From assembly GCA_025055235.1 (NCBI GenBank), contig JANWYN010000070.1, positions 1 through 64,000 on the forward strand: a stretch of 64,000 nucleotides of DNA. Reading direction: 5' to 3'. Below are positions 18,307 to 26,054 of this stretch, in pieces (within the stretch, counting starts at the first letter, position 1; every line of letters begins with the position of its first letter). The notes under the pieces are model-generated. The model was not told the DNA's origin. It searched no databases and saw only the letters and a program-made list of their open reading frames with translations. This DNA is from Candidatus Roseilinea sp. Lineage in GTDB: Bacteria > Chloroflexota > Anaerolineae > J036 > Brachytrichaceae. Position numbers and translations under genes: made by a program.

Positions 18307-19161
18307 CTAGAACTCTCCTCCAAAGTCGCCGAAGTCGAACCCGCCGCTGTCGCCGAAGTCGTTCATGTTGCCGGCCTCGAGCAGGCTGCCTTCGCCGAAC
18401 AACGGCTCTTGCGGCGCCGGCTCGCCCAGCATGCCCGGCATCATCCAGCCGCCGGTACCCCAGAACATGCTCTGCGCCAGCATGCTGAACATCAGCACCG
18501 GCATCAACCCGCCCATCATGTCGGTCGCTGGCTCCGGCTGCGGGGCATAGCCGGGCTGTGCACTGGCCGGCCAGCCGGCGGCCTGCGGGCTGGTAAGTTC
18601 GTCAATGCGCCGGCGCGCCTGTTCCCATTCCGTGTAGGGGAAGGCGACTTCGATCAAGTTGGTCATCTTGACCAGGCCGATCAGCGCCAGCGTGCGATCG
18701 TCGGGCGAGGCGCCGCCGATGACCACATCGCGCAGTCGCCGACGGATGCCCTCTTCAACCCCCAAGGCTCCTTGCAGGAAGCGCGATTCCTTGAAGAAGA
18801 GCATCCGGCGCGATTCCTCGACGCGCAACGCGCCACGTTGCACCAACCGCTGGATCACTTGATCTTCCAAGTCCCGCATCCCGCGCGTAAGCTCCTCGAT
18901 CCAAAGCGTAGCCGGCTGGGGCTGGGTAGACGACGTCCGGATGCTCTCCAGCGCGCGATCCAGCAACGGATCGCCGGTGGGCGTCGGGTTGGCGACGACC
19001 ACGTTGAATTGGCCGTCGGTGCGCAGCTTGCCGCGCAGCGTCAACTCGGTCAAGATCGCGCTGGCCAGTCCCATCTTGAGCGGCTCGCGCGCCTGCGGCA
19101 CGACGACGCCCTCTTTGTCGTCCAGAGCGAGGAGCATCAATTCCTCGTGCAAAGTCAGCAT
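18307..19161 (-). CDS. GPP34 (GOLPH3/VPS74-like) domain protein with Met/Gly/Asp-rich tail
   Basis: A 284-residue protein; residues 1 to about 190 match the GPP34 family (LTLHEELMLLALDDKEG at the very N-terminus). Eukaryotic relatives bind phosphoinositides and Golgi glycosyltransferases; the bacterial role is not known. The start is the ATG with AGGAGG upstream, giving MLTLHEELM; the frame extends further to 19224 without support. The C-terminal 90 residues are unusual: a hydrophobic Met-rich stretch (MMGGLMPVLMFSMLAQSMFWGTGG) and an acidic Gly/Phe end (GGFDFGDFGGEF), suggesting membrane contact. Confidence 0.85.
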   Translation of the reverse strand: MLTLHEELMLLALDDKEGVVVPQAREPLKMGLASAILTELTLRGKLRTDGQFNVVVANPTPTGDPLLDRALESIRTSSTQPQPATLWIEELTRGMRDLEDQVIQRLVQRGALRVEESRRMLFFKESRFLQGALGVEEGIRRRLRDVVIGGASPDDRTLALIGLVKMTNLIEVAFPYTEWEQARRRIDELTSPQAAGWPASAQPGYAPQPEPATDMMGGLMPVLMFSMLAQSMFWGTGGWMMPGMLGEPAPQEPLFGEGSLLEAGNMNDFGDSGGFDFGDFGGEF

Positions 19162-19246
19162 CTCACCCTCCTGTCGTTCTTCGGAATCTTTGAAGCGCCG
19201 CACATCCAGGCGGCGCAACTTCACGCAACAGGGACGCTACCGGTCG

Positions 19247-19267
19247 CGTGTATGAAATTCATATACG
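19247..19267. promoter_or_regulatory. Candidate operator between divergent genes
   Basis: An inverted repeat CGTGTATG-AAATT-CATATACG (7 of 8 pairs) lies in the 181-bp gap between the GPP34 gene and the divergent UPF0261 gene. It is a plausible binding site for a dimeric regulator of one or both genes. Confidence 0.35.
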
Positions 19268-19342
19268 CAGCCTGATAGTCCGCTGAGAAGGGATGTTTGC
19301 GTTGAGCGGCGGGCTGGCATATAAACGCAAGTGAGGTGCGCT

Positions 19343-20578
19343 ATGCCAACCGTCGTTCTGATCGGCACACTCGACACGAAAGGCGCGGAATTCGACTTCA
19401 TCCGCAAGCGGATCAAGCAACACGGCGTGGACGTGATCCTGGTAGATGCCGGCGTCCTGGGCGCGCCCCAAGCGAAGCCCACCATCGCGCGCGAAGAGGT
19501 AGCGCGCGCCGCCGGCGCAGACCTTGCTGCGTTGGCGGCAGCCGGCGACCGCGGCGCAGCAGTGATGACCATGGCGCGCGGCGCGGCGGAGATTGCCAAG
19601 CGCCTCTACGCCGAGAAGAAGCTAGACGGCATCATGGGCATGGGCGGCAGCGGCAACTCGTCCATCGCTGCGGCGGCCATGCGCGAGTTACCCGTAGGCG
19701 TGCCCAAGCTCATCGTCAGCACACTGGCCAGCGGCGATACGCGCCCCTACGTCGGCGCGAACGACGTGACCATGATGTATTCGGTGGTGGACATCGCCGG
19801 CATCAACCGCGTCAGCGAGCGCATCTTGAGCAACGCCGCAGCGGCCATCGCCGGCATGGCGACGGCATATGCGACGCGCAAGCGCGCGACCAAGTCCAAA
19901 CCGCTCATCGGCGCGACGATGTTCGGCGTGACCACGCCGTGCGTGAACGCCGCGCGCGCCTGGCTGGAGGAGCGCGGCTATGAGGTGCTCGTCTTTCACG
20001 CCACCGGCACCGGCGGGCAAAGCATGGAGGCGCTGGTGAAAGGCGGCTTTCTGGCCGGCGTGCTGGACATCACCACGACCGAACTGGCCGACGAGTTGGT
20101 GGGCGGCGTGCTGAGCGCCGGGCCGGAGCGACTGGAGGCCGCCGGCAAGCTGGGCGTGCCGCAGGTGGTGTCGCTCGGCGCGCTGGATATGGTGAACTTC
20201 GGGCCGATGGATACCGTGCCGGAGAAGTTCCGCGGGCGCAACCTCTATCGGCACAACGCCACCGTCACGCTGATGCGCACCACGCCGGAAGAGTGCGCCG
20301 AGTTGGGGCGCATCATCGCGCGCAAGCTGAACATGGCGACCGGGCCGACGGCGGTCTTCATCCCGCTGAAGGGCATCTCGATGATCGCGACGGAGGGCAA
20401 GCCGTTCTATGATCCCGAAGCCGACGCTGCTTTGGTTCGCGAGTTGAAGGCCAACCTGCGCGCCGGCATTCCCGTGAAGGAGATGGCAATGGATATCAAC
20501 GACCCCCGCTTCGCACAGGCCATGGCGCGCGAGTTGGACCGGATGATCGCCGGCGCGAAGGGTGCGAAGAAGAAATGA
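19343..20578 (+). CDS. UPF0261 / Tm-1-like ATP-binding domain protein
   Basis: A 411-residue protein of the UPF0261 family, the bacterial counterpart of the N-terminal domain of the plant Tm-1 antiviral protein. The N-terminus VVLIGTLDTKGAEFDFIRKRI is the family hallmark and forms the nucleotide-binding region. The start is the ATG with GAGG 6 nt upstream; a GTG four codons earlier is less likely. The next gene encodes the equivalent of the C-terminal half of Tm-1, so the two probably work as one complex. The biochemical reaction in bacteria is not established. Confidence 0.88.
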   Translation: MPTVVLIGTLDTKGAEFDFIRKRIKQHGVDVILVDAGVLGAPQAKPTIAREEVARAAGADLAALAAAGDRGAAVMTMARGAAEIAKRLYAEKKLDGIMGMGGSGNSSIAAAAMRELPVGVPKLIVSTLASGDTRPYVGANDVTMMYSVVDIAGINRVSERILSNAAAAIAGMATAYATRKRATKSKPLIGATMFGVTTPCVNAARAWLEERGYEVLVFHATGTGGQSMEALVKGGFLAGVLDITTTELADELVGGVLSAGPERLEAAGKLGVPQVVSLGALDMVNFGPMDTVPEKFRGRNLYRHNATVTLMRTTPEECAELGRIIARKLNMATGPTAVFIPLKGISMIATEGKPFYDPEADAALVRELKANLRAGIPVKEMAMDINDPRFAQAMARELDRMIAGAKGAKKK

Positions 20579-20618
20579 AGCCCAGGGACGTGCCTGGCGC
20601 GTCCCTGCTTAAACCTGT

Positions 20619-21443
20619 ATGGATAGAGCAACTGCACTGGAGAAACTACGAGCCACCGTCGCTGCCGGCGGCGTCATCATCGGCGCCGGCGCGGGCACCG
20701 GCCTGTCGGCCAAGTGCGCCGAGGCCGGCGGCGTGGATCTCATCATCATCTACAACAGCGGGCGCTATCGCATGGCCGGGCGTGGCTCGCTGGCCGGGCT
20801 GATGCCCTACGGCGACGCGAACGCCATCGTCATGGACATGGCGCGCGAGGTGCTGCCGGTCGTCAAGCATACGCCGGTGCTGGCCGGCGTGTGCGGCACC
20901 GACCCGTTCCGGCTGATGCCGGTCTTCCTGCGGCAGGTGAAGGAGGCCGGCTTCACCGGCGTGCAGAACTTCCCCACCGTCGGCCTGATTGACGGCACCT
21001 TCCGGCAGGGTCTGGAGGAGACCGGCATGGGCTTCGGGCTGGAAGTGGACATGATCCGGCTGGCGCATGAGATGGACTTGCTCACCTGCCCGTATGTGTT
21101 CGACGAAGATCAAGCCGTCGCGATGACGCAGGCCGGCGCAGACGTGCTGGTGCCGCACATGGGGTTGACGACTAAGGGCGCCATCGGCGCGAAGACGGCG
21201 CTTACGCTGGACGAGTGCGTCGAGCGCATCCAGCGCATGCACGATGCCGCCAAACGGGTGCGCGCCGATGTCGTGGTGCTGTGCCACGGCGGGCCGATCG
21301 CAGAGCCGGAGGACGCGCAGTATGTGCTCTCGCGCACGCACGGCGTCGTCGGCTTCTTCGGCGCCAGCAGTATGGAGCGCCTGCCGACCGAAGTAGCGAT
21401 CACCGAAAACGCCCGGCGCTTCAAGCAATTGCAGCGGCGCTGA
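20619..21443 (+). CDS. Phosphoenolpyruvate-hydrolase-like (TIM-barrel signal transduction) family protein
   Basis: A 274-residue TIM-barrel protein of the PEP_hydrolase family (PF09370), matching the C-terminal half of Tm-1. Visible conserved blocks are [31 protein letters not shown] and LAGVCGTDP, and [13 protein letters not shown] in the second half. It follows the UPF0261 gene by 40 bp and is followed after 17 bp by a Crp/Fnr regulator, so all three are probably cotranscribed. Substrate unknown. Confidence 0.88.
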   Translation: MDRATALEKLRATVAAGGVIIGAGAGTGLSAKCAEAGGVDLIIIYNSGRYRMAGRGSLAGLMPYGDANAIVMDMAREVLPVVKHTPVLAGVCGTDPFRLMPVFLRQVKEAGFTGVQNFPTVGLIDGTFRQGLEETGMGFGLEVDMIRLAHEMDLLTCPYVFDEDQAVAMTQAGADVLVPHMGLTTKGAIGAKTALTLDECVERIQRMHDAAKRVRADVVVLCHGGPIAEPEDAQYVLSRTHGVVGFFGASSMERLPTEVAITENARRFKQLQRR

Positions 21444-21460
21444 TCGCTATCGCGAATCCG

Positions 21461-22141
21461 ATGCTGCGAGAAGAAGACTTGAAGCGCGTGACGCCGGCGC
21501 TGCCGTTTCTGGCGCACGCGCCGGCGGAGCTCGTCCGCGACTTTTTGCGCGAGGCGAGCATTCACACTATTCCCGCCGGCACCCAGGTGTTCGCCGAGGG
21601 CGACGAATGTAGCGCGATTGCCATCCTGCTCAGCGGCGTGGTGCGCGTGTTCAAGATCGGCGAGACCGGCCGCGAGATCACGCTCTACCGCTTCGATCAG
21701 GGGGAGAGCTGCATCCTCACCGCCAACTGCATTCTGGGCAATCAACACTTTCCTGCCATCGCCGTGGTGGAGCGCGACGCCGAGGCGGTCGTGATCACTG
21801 CAACGGCGTTTCGCGATTGGGTCAATCGCTATCAGCTTTGGCGCGACTACGTGTTCGACCTGCTCTCTCGGCGGCTGGCCAGCGTCATGGCTGTCGTGGA
21901 CGAAGTGGCCTTCCGGCGGATGGACGCGCGCATCGCCGACTTCCTGGCCCGCCGGCTCAGCCCCTCGTCCCCCAGCGTGCGCATTACCCATCAGGAGATC
22001 GCAGCGGAGCTGGGCACCTCGCGCGAGGTCGTCAGCCGAATCTTGGAGGACTTCAGTGCCGGCCGGCTGATCGCGACCGGTCGCGGGACGATCACGCTGC
22101 TGGATCATGCCGGCCTCCTCCGCCGCGCGCGGGTGACGTGA
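21461..22141 (+). CDS. Crp/Fnr-family transcriptional regulator
   Basis: A 226-residue regulator. The N-terminal cyclic-nucleotide-binding-like beta roll (IPAGTQVFAEGDECSAIAILLSGVVRVFKIG) leads through a long dimer helix to a winged helix with THQEIAAELGTSREVVSRILEDF as recognition helix. Cysteines occur in the sensor domain (CSA, SCILTANC), so redox or ligand sensing is possible, but the four-Cys FNR cluster pattern is not obvious. A palindromic GTGAC-N3-GTCAC site at 22205 next to it could be its target. Confidence 0.93.
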   Translation: MLREEDLKRVTPALPFLAHAPAELVRDFLREASIHTIPAGTQVFAEGDECSAIAILLSGVVRVFKIGETGREITLYRFDQGESCILTANCILGNQHFPAIAVVERDAEAVVITATAFRDWVNRYQLWRDYVFDLLSRRLASVMAVVDEVAFRRMDARIADFLARRLSPSSPSVRITHQEIAAELGTSREVVSRILEDFSAGRLIATGRGTITLLDHAGLLRRARVT

Positions 22142-22161
22142 CGCCGGCGGTGGATCGTTGT

Positions 22162-22184
22162 GCGGCTTCGACAAGCTCAGCCGC
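22162..22184. repeat. TTCGACAAGCTCAG-type palindromic element, copy 2
   Basis: Arms GCGGC and GCCGC surround TTCGACAAGCTCA. It follows the regulator gene by about 20 bp and can also act as a terminator stem. Confidence 0.65.
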
Positions 22185-22204
22185 CTCACAGCCGCCTCGG
22201 TTGT

Positions 22205-22245
22205 GTGACATTGTCACTGACGAATCGTCGCCGACATGCTATTGT
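22205..22245 (+). promoter_or_regulatory. Crp/Fnr-type operator and extended -10 promoter
   Basis: The palindrome GTGAC-ATT-GTCAC (22205-22217) is followed by an extended -10 TGCTATTGT (-10 hexamer TATTGT 22240-22245). The operator centre is about 41 bp before the predicted start, which is the class II position for activation by Crp/Fnr proteins. It would drive the DUF2892 gene at 22287. Confidence 0.5.
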
Positions 22246-22286
22246 ATCAATCAACAGCATCTGTTCACACTCGGGAGGTAAGTGAA

Positions 22287-22493
22287 ATGAAGAAGAATAT
22301 GGGCAATCTGGATCGCGGGATTCGCATCGTCGTTGCTATCATCTTCGCTGCGCTCATCGCCACCGGCACCGTCAGCGGGGTGCTGGCCATCGTGCTGGGT
22401 GTGCTGGCAGCCGTCTTCGTGCTCACCAGCTTGATCGGCTTCTGCCCGCTGTACGCGCCACTTGGCATCAACACCTGCCCGCGCGAACGCTGA
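22287..22493 (+). CDS. DUF2892 (YgaP-type) small membrane protein
   Basis: A 68-residue membrane protein: MKKNMGNLDRGIRIVVAI is the typical DUF2892 start, followed by two hydrophobic helices and a FCPLYAPLGINTC end with two cysteines. In other bacteria such domains are fused to or adjacent to rhodanese proteins. A GGGAGGT ribosome site precedes the ATG. The Crp/Fnr-type site upstream suggests regulated expression. Confidence 0.88.
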   Translation: MKKNMGNLDRGIRIVVAIIFAALIATGTVSGVLAIVLGVLAAVFVLTSLIGFCPLYAPLGINTCPRER

Positions 22494-22517
22494 TCCCCCT
22501 TCGACGTCGCTGCTTCG

Positions 22518-22549
22518 CCAGGCCGGAACGCAACTGTGTTCCGGCCTGG
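22518..22549 (+). terminator. Intrinsic terminator after the DUF2892 gene
   Basis: A 12-bp perfect stem, CCAGGCCGGAAC / GTTCCGGCCTGG, with an 8-nt loop, followed by TGCTTTATA, 24 bp after the stop. Confidence 0.75.
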
Positions 22550-22672
22550 TGCTTTATACGAACAAACTCCCTGAAAGCCCGGCTCGCAGGCTCAGCCTGC
22601 TGCAGGCTGCGCATTGCGCCCTGCGCTGCTGCGTGCTAATCTGTCCGGCATCTCACCAGTGAGGAGCGAAAC

Positions 22673-23092
22673 ATGCAGAAGATTGGAGCGGGATACGTCG
22701 TTTACGGCGAAGACGTCGAGGCGCTGCAGTTCGAGTGGGGCACGCTGAAGATGCACAATGAGCCGGCGGTAACCGGCTCGCAGCGCTTCAGCAGCGGCGT
22801 GGTCATCGTCAAACCGGGCATGGGCCATGCGCGGCACAATCACCCCGGCAGTGACGAGATCATCTACGTGATCAGCGGCGAGATCGAGCAGATGATTGAC
22901 GACCAGCCGCCGGTGCGGCTGCACGCCGGCGCGAGCATCTTCATCCCCGCCGATGTGTATCACGCAACGCTGAACGTGGGCTGGAAGCCGGCTGAATTGT
23001 TCATCATCTATGCGCCGCCGGGGCCGGAGCGCTTCTTCCGCACGCTGCCCGGTTGCACGGTGACGCCGCCGGAGAATGCGTCGAAGCCTTGA
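22673..23092 (+). CDS. Cupin-domain protein
   Basis: A 139-residue single-domain cupin. Metal-binding cupin motif 1 is HARHNHPGSDEIIYVISGEIE and motif 2 is IFIPADVYHATLNVGWKP. Small cupins serve as isomerases, dioxygenases or sugar-binding sensors; the substrate is not clear here. A GAGGAG site precedes the ATG. It appears to be a single-gene unit bounded by the terminator upstream and a repeat element downstream. Confidence 0.85.
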   Translation: MQKIGAGYVVYGEDVEALQFEWGTLKMHNEPAVTGSQRFSSGVVIVKPGMGHARHNHPGSDEIIYVISGEIEQMIDDQPPVRLHAGASIFIPADVYHATLNVGWKPAELFIIYAPPGPERFFRTLPGCTVTPPENASKP

Positions 23093-23110
23093 GGACGCAT
23101 CGGAGCTTTT

Positions 23111-23285
23111 AGAGAGCGTCTTAAGAATCGCAAGGTCCTCGGATTGAAGGCCGTCATGCCCGCGCAGGCGGGCATCCAGAGCCTGCGCATGGCTGGATTC
23201 CCGCTTTCGCGGGAATGACGATTGGGTAACTTTCATGGGTTATGCAAGCCAAGGATTGATCGCATTCAAGTCTAAGACGCTTTCT
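23111..23285. repeat. Nested inverted-repeat element (MITE-like)
   Basis: Outer arms AGAGCGTCTTAAGA (from 23113) and TCTAAGACGCTTTCT (to 23285) enclose an inner 69-bp inverted repeat (23152-23220) that starts CGTCATGCCCGC and ends GCGGGAATGACG. The inner arms contain ATTCCCGCTTTCGCGGGAAT, which fits the dRS3-type ATTCCC-N8-GGGAAT core known from Neisseria. No open frame of interest is inside. It lies between the cupin gene and the thiamine riboswitch promoter. Confidence 0.7.
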
Positions 23286-23299
23286 TAGGCTTTTCGACC

Positions 23300-23328
23300 T
23301 TGACGGAGCATTCACATCGTGTTACAAG
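23300..23328 (+). promoter_or_regulatory. Promoter of the TPP riboswitch-tenA transcript
   Basis: A -35 box TTGACG (23300-23305) and a -10 box TACAAG (23323-23328) are 17 bp apart, placing the start about 30 nt before the riboswitch. Confidence 0.5.
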
Positions 23329-23362
23329 AGCGTCTGCGGATAACTTGATCAGTTGAACAATC

Positions 23363-23456
23363 ACGCGGGGAGCTCGGTACGACCGGGCTGAGAGGAGAGC
23401 TGTGTAGCTCTCGACCCGTTGAACCTGATCCAGATAATGCTGGCGCAGGGATGTGG
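23363..23456 (+). promoter_or_regulatory. TPP riboswitch (THI element)
   Basis: The conserved THI-box parts are present in order: GCGGGGAGCTC, CGGGCTGAGAGG, a variable stem (AGAGCTGTGTAGCTCT), GACCCGTTGAACCTGATCC, and AGATAATGCTGGCGCAGGGA. It binds thiamine pyrophosphate. A terminator hairpin follows immediately, so it acts by transcription termination when TPP is abundant. Confidence 0.95.
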
Positions 23457-23474
23457 TGGATGGGCGCGTTTAGT

Positions 23475-23507
23475 ACACCCTCTGCACGGCAGAGGGTGTT
23501 TTTGTTT
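23475..23507 (+). terminator. Riboswitch-controlled terminator
   Basis: An 11-bp perfect stem, ACACCCTCTGC / GCAGAGGGTGT, with a 3-nt loop is followed by TTTTTGTTT. It lies between the TPP aptamer and tenA and is the expression platform. Confidence 0.9.
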
Positions 23508-23523
23508 GGAGGTTACGCTAGCT

Positions 23524-24276
23524 ATGACCGAACAACTCGTTATCCAAGACTCGGCCAAACTGCTCCAAGACTTGAATCGCGAGCTGCAGCCCCTTCTGCA
23601 AAGCATTGTGACGCACCGTTACATGCAAGCCCTGGAGGAGGGCCGTGTGCCTCGAGAGGCGTTGAAGACCTTGGCTACCCAGCAGTACCACATCGTGTCC
23701 CACGGTTTACAAAACATCGCGCTGTTGCTGGCTCGCTATGGCCATCTGCCAAGCCGCAGGAAGCTCAACGAGTTCCTACAAGCCGAGTTCGCCGTCTGCG
23801 AAGCGGTGCTGAGCTTCGCTGAGGCGCTCGGCTTGAGCGAAGTGGATCTGCGCGCCGGGCCGATGCTGCTCGAGGCCATGATGTTCAGCTACTATGAGAC
23901 GTTCATGTGCCTATACGGCAGCGATGCAGATCTGATCACCGCGTTTTACTTCGACGCAAAGGTATGGATCGCCAACGCGATGCGCGTCAGCCGCGCGCTG
24001 CAAATGCACTACGGCTTCAGCCGCGAGGCCGTGCGCTTCTTCGAGATGTATGCCAACTATCAGCCCAAAGACGAAGAGGTGCTGCCCTACATCCAGAGCG
24101 CGCTGGAGCGAGGGGCTGCATTGGGTGATTGCCCGGGATGCAAACCCGACGCGCTGAATCTGCAGCTGGCCCTCGACCGAGGCGTGACTGCTCAGCAGAT
24201 CCGCGAGTCCACGCGGCTGCTGCTTGAGAGCGAGTGGCATTTCTGGGAGGCGATGGCCAAGGTCGCCGGCGTTTGA
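23524..24276 (+). CDS. tenA: TenA-family protein (thiamine salvage, TPP-regulated)
   Basis: A 250-residue all-helical TenA/PqqC-fold protein. Classical TenA hydrolyses aminopyrimidines for thiamine salvage. The C-terminal LLLESEWHFWEAMA has the conserved Glu of the TenA family, and a Cys lies in the middle (ETFMCLYG), though the exact Cys spacing differs from Bacillus TenA, so it may be a divergent subtype. The start is the ATG after the terminator; the frame extends upstream through the riboswitch but that cannot be coding. It is the only gene under this riboswitch. Confidence 0.85.
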   Translation: MTEQLVIQDSAKLLQDLNRELQPLLQSIVTHRYMQALEEGRVPREALKTLATQQYHIVSHGLQNIALLLARYGHLPSRRKLNEFLQAEFAVCEAVLSFAEALGLSEVDLRAGPMLLEAMMFSYYETFMCLYGSDADLITAFYFDAKVWIANAMRVSRALQMHYGFSREAVRFFEMYANYQPKDEEVLPYIQSALERGAALGDCPGCKPDALNLQLALDRGVTAQQIRESTRLLLESEWHFWEAMAKVAGV

Positions 24277-24290
24277 GCTCGGGTTGAGAG

Positions 24291-24992
24291 TCAGCGGAGC
24301 GCGATGAGCCGATCGCGCTCATCAAATTCGGCCACCAGTTGCTGCGGCGCTTCGGCGCCTAACAGCGTGCGCGGCGTCGCTTTCGTCGCAGCAACGATGT
24401 GGCGTCCCTCATCGCGCACGTCCAGGCGGTAGAACTGCAGGTAGCTGAGCAAAGCCGCCCGCTGGTTGGCCACGTGGTAATCGGATAGAAACATCGGGAA
24501 GACGCGCAGGATGCGTGGGATCGGCCGGGTCACCGAGCGTTTGTAGCGCGGGTCTTTGATCAGCAGATAGAGCGCGCCGCGCGGGTAGGGCGCGCGGAAG
24601 AAGCAGCCAGCGCGTTGCACGCCGCAGCCGATCATCGCGATCCGCTGCGGGTTTACCTCCGGCGTGATCGGCAGCTCTGGCGTGATGAGTTCGGGCGCGC
24701 CGGCAGCAGCGCCGAACGCCTTCAGTTCATTCGCCGACTTCAACAATGCGTCCGGAATGCCGCTTGGGTTGGCCCAGCCCCAGAGCCAAGTTTGGCTATC
24801 GGCCGACTCGGTGCCCAGCACCTGTGCGTTCAACTGTAAGTTCTCTTCGTGCGGCCGGCGGAAGGCGAGCACGCCGCTGTTCAAATCGAATGCCCAGCCG
24901 CGCTTGCCCAGCATGGCGTCGAGGTAGATCTGCTTGTCAAACGACGCCGCGCCGTGCTTGGTGAAGAGGTCTTCGAACTGTTTGGAAGCCAT
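24291..24992 (-). CDS. DUF6882-like protein of unknown function
   Basis: A 233-residue protein with WLWGWANPSGIPDALL, a pattern I associate with DUF6882-type proteins. No catalytic motif, signal peptide or membrane segment is seen. It converges on tenA with a 14-bp gap. The heptamer array at 25043-25091 lies between it and the next gene. Function is unknown. Confidence 0.6.
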   Translation of the reverse strand: MASKQFEDLFTKHGAASFDKQIYLDAMLGKRGWAFDLNSGVLAFRRPHEENLQLNAQVLGTESADSQTWLWGWANPSGIPDALLKSANELKAFGAAAGAPELITPELPITPEVNPQRIAMIGCGVQRAGCFFRAPYPRGALYLLIKDPRYKRSVTRPIPRILRVFPMFLSDYHVANQRAALLSYLQFYRLDVRDEGRHIVAATKATPRTLLGAEAPQQLVAEFDERDRLIALR

Positions 24993-25042
24993 TGCTTGTG
25001 GCGTGTCACGCGTCGTGTGTCAAGTGATGTGCGCCAAATGAA

Positions 25043-25091
25043 ACGCAAGACGTAGGATGCAGGACGCAAGACGTAAGACGCAACACGTAAC
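25043..25091 (+). repeat. Heptamer array, word ACGCAAG
   Basis: Words run ACGCAAG, ACGTAGG, ATGCAGG, ACGCAAG, ACGTAAG, ACGCAAC, ACGTAAC. The same word occurs in the insertion at 541-590 and in the arrays at 45870-46013 and 47533-47693. The 50 bp before it (CGTGTCACGCGTCGTGTGTC) look like a decayed inverted arm. Confidence 0.9.
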
Positions 25092-25096
25092 CCGTC

Positions 25097-25102
25097 TAAA
25101 CT
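25097..25102 (+). promoter_or_regulatory. -10 box of a probably leaderless transcript
   Basis: TAAACT ends 7 nt before the ATG of the isomerase gene and there is no Shine-Dalgarno; the start of transcription would fall at the ATG. No convincing -35 is seen, since the upstream bases are the heptamer array. Confidence 0.35.
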
Positions 25103-25109
25103 CTACCGC

Positions 25110-26021
25110 ATGACAACCGAACACCTGCCCCGCATCGCCGCGTTCCCCAAGTGCTACATCGAGGAGATCGCCTTCAAGCGCACGATGTCGCTGTTCGAGT
25201 GGATCGAGATGGCGAAGGCGCTGCCGGCCGAGGGTCTGGAGTTGTATGAAGGCTTCCTGACGAGTCACGACAACGCCTATCTCGATAGCGTCGGCGAGGC
25301 CATCAGCAAGGCCGGCTTCGCGATGCCGATGATGTGCTGTTCACCCGACTTCACTCACCCCGATGCCGATATGCGCCGGCGCGCCTTCGATCACGAGGTC
25401 GAGATGATTCGCGTCACGCGCCGGCTCGGTGGGCCGGGCGCCACTTGCCGCGTGCTCAGCGGCCAACGCTACCCCGAAGTGGCGCTCGAGCAGGGCATCG
25501 AGTGGGTCGTGGACGCCATCACGCGTCTCATCCCGATTGCAAGAGAATACGACGTGGTGCTGGGGATGGAGAATCACTACAAAGACGGCGCGTGGCGCTA
25601 TCCGGAGTTCGCGCAGAAGAAGGACGTGTTCCTGCGCATCGTGAACGCCATCCCTGAGCGGACATACTTCGGCGTGCAATACGACCCGTCTAACGCCATC
25701 GTCGCCGGCGATGATCCCATCGCGCTCTTGCACGAGGTGAAAGATCGCATCGTCAGCATGCACGCCAGCGACCGTTACCTCGCTGAGGGGGTAACGCTCG
25801 ATGCGCTACGCCAGAGCGACGGCACGCTCGGCTATTCGCCCCACCTGCGCCATGGCGTCACTGGCAAAGGGCTGAACGACTATCACGCCATCTTCCGCAT
25901 CCTGCGCGAGGTGAACTACGCGCGCTGGATCAGCATCGAGGACGGCATGAATGGCATGGACGAAATGCGCGAGTCGCTCCTGTTTCTCCATCGCATGCGC
26001 GAGGAGTACTTCGGCTGCTAA
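25110..26021 (+). CDS. Sugar phosphate isomerase/epimerase (xylose-isomerase-like TIM barrel)
   Basis: A 303-residue AP_endonuc_2/xylose-isomerase-like TIM-barrel protein. Candidate metal ligands are the Glu in LGMENHY, the Asp in FGVQYDPSNA, the His in IVSMHASDR and the Glu in ISIEDGMNG. It probably interconverts or cleaves a sugar derivative; the substrate is unclear. It is not clearly in an operon: the next gene starts 33 bp downstream and encodes an unrelated oxidoreductase. Confidence 0.85.
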   Translation: MTTEHLPRIAAFPKCYIEEIAFKRTMSLFEWIEMAKALPAEGLELYEGFLTSHDNAYLDSVGEAISKAGFAMPMMCCSPDFTHPDADMRRRAFDHEVEMIRVTRRLGGPGATCRVLSGQRYPEVALEQGIEWVVDAITRLIPIAREYDVVLGMENHYKDGAWRYPEFAQKKDVFLRIVNAIPERTYFGVQYDPSNAIVAGDDPIALLHEVKDRIVSMHASDRYLAEGVTLDALRQSDGTLGYSPHLRHGVTGKGLNDYHAIFRILREVNYARWISIEDGMNGMDEMRESLLFLHRMREEYFGC

Positions 26022-26054
26022 GTTCCTCGCATCACGCGAGATGCTGTCCACACT

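Noticed and set aside
23419-23523. Upstream start of TenA within the riboswitch
   Set aside because: The bases form the TPP aptamer and terminator, and an ATG follows the terminator directly.
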